This document shows positions 63,697 through 64,000 of a stretch of DNA of 64,000 nucleotides, piece after piece. The stretch's first letter is position 1. Every line of letters begins with the position of its first letter. A model generated the notes under the pieces. The model was given only the letters and a program-made list of their open reading frames with translations, made no database searches and was not told the DNA's origin. The DNA is from Arsukibacterium perlucidum DSM 18276 (GTDB taxonomy: Bacteria; Pseudomonadota; Gammaproteobacteria; Enterobacterales; Alteromonadaceae), in contig NZ_KB907723.1 in NCBI RefSeq assembly GCF_000382165.1, positions 1 through 64,000 on the forward strand, written 5' to 3'. The position numbers were made by a program, and so were the translations under genes.

Positions 63697-64000
63697 TTAC
63701 CAGTCGAAACTAAGCTGATCCCGGCTTTTTGTTGCTTTTCGCGCTGCTGGCCGCTTCCGGCTGGCATGGCGGGCAACTACCGCATTTTTTTGTTGTTGCC
63801 AGTTAGTTTTATGCTGGCTCTGTAACCAATTGCTGAGTTTAGCTCTGGCTTGCTGCCGGGCGTGTTGTAAGTCAACAATTGGCGCCGGGTAATCGCGGCC
63901 CAGCACACAGCCATATTGCTGTTGCAGCGACACTGGCATCAGCCAGGGGCTGTGCAGCCAGCTGTTTGGCAGTTGCCGCAGCTCAGGCAGCCATTGGCGG
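63697..64000 (-). CDS. Photolyase/cryptochrome, C-terminal end (runs off the right edge)
   Basis: The minus-strand frame is open to the window edge and reads RQWLPELRQLPNSWLHSPWL at the border, then YPAPIVDLQHARQQARAKL and a basic tail (RHASRKRPAARKATKSRD). Both parts match the FAD-binding domain and end of photolyases; the tail recalls cryptochrome-DASH proteins. About 100 residues are visible, so the subtype stays open. The end lies 18 bp from the convergent glnB. Confidence 0.8.
   Translation of the reverse strand, partial: RQWLPELRQLPNSWLHSPWLMPVSLQQQYGCVLGRDYPAPIVDLQHARQQARAKLSNWLQSQHKTNWQQQKNAVVARHASRKRPAARKATKSRDQLSFDW

Overview
This is a contiguous stretch of a gammaproteobacterial chromosome, about half G+C. 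Gene content and order (srmB/trmN6; fldB-xerD-dsbC-recJ-prfB-lysS; tadA/mltF/purL; rpsT/murJ-ribF-ileS-lspA-fkpB-ispH followed by minor pilin genes) point to the Alteromonadales/Chromatiales side of the class. Rheinheimera, Arsukibacterium or Alishewanella are my best guess, inferred from protein likeness and not proven. No rRNA, tRNA, CRISPR array or prophage was seen. The only mobile DNA is the 5' part of an IS110-type transposase cut by the left edge, with a hairpin-rich non-coding stretch beside it.

Layout. 0-0.4 kb: IS110 fragment and structured flank. 0.4-10.6 kb: LD-carboxypeptidase, srmB, trmN6, fldB, then xerD-dsbC-recJ-prfB-lysS; prfB keeps its programmed +1 frameshift. 10.6-15.4 kb: a compact stress island of small membrane and periplasmic proteins (YqjD/E/K-like trio, DUF1328/YtjA, a helical protein, a twin-BON OsmY-like protein). 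Each transcription unit has a sigma-54 -24/-12 element in front of it, and the genes surround a sigma-54 activator whose receiver domain has lost its phosphorylation residues. 15.5-20.3 kb: an MbnH/MbnP metallo-mystery pair divergent from a choice-of-anchor-B surface protein. 20.3-23.6 kb: ATL protein, YccF, a PadR/membrane-protein pair, and two Psp-like small membrane genes with their own sigma-54 promoters. 23.6-30 kb: tadA, mltF, purL, ompW. 30.8-38.2 kb: an acetyl-CoA hydrolase-GNAT fusion with a histone-deacetylase-like gene, a DUF3300 protein, the ornithine-lipid enzyme OlsF, ghrA. 38-42.4 kb: small membrane proteins, smrA, an M28 peptidase and an orphan YgaV/BigR-like thiol regulator. 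42.4-50.2 kb: rpsT, then murJ-ribF-ileS-lspA-fkpB-ispH.

50.2-62.2 kb is a type IV pilus region: an AlgZ/AlgR-like two-component pair, a full minor pilin operon (fimU-pilV-pilW-pilX-pilY1-pilE), and directly behind it a second set in the same V-W-X-Y-E order. In the second set the PilY1 position holds a 393-residue protein that keeps a PilY1-like calcium-loop blade but has no von Willebrand domain. A further FimT-like pseudopilin lies convergent to it. The window closes with nadE, glnB and the C-terminal end of a photolyase/cryptochrome.

The most unusual items are (i) the sigma-54-controlled stress island with matching TTAC/GTAA dyads about 100 bp upstream of three promoters, (ii) the two Psp-like genes with a second, different shared upstream motif, and (iii) the second minor pilin set with a miniature PilY1. 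All three rest on reading the sequence by eye; no search or alignment program was run.
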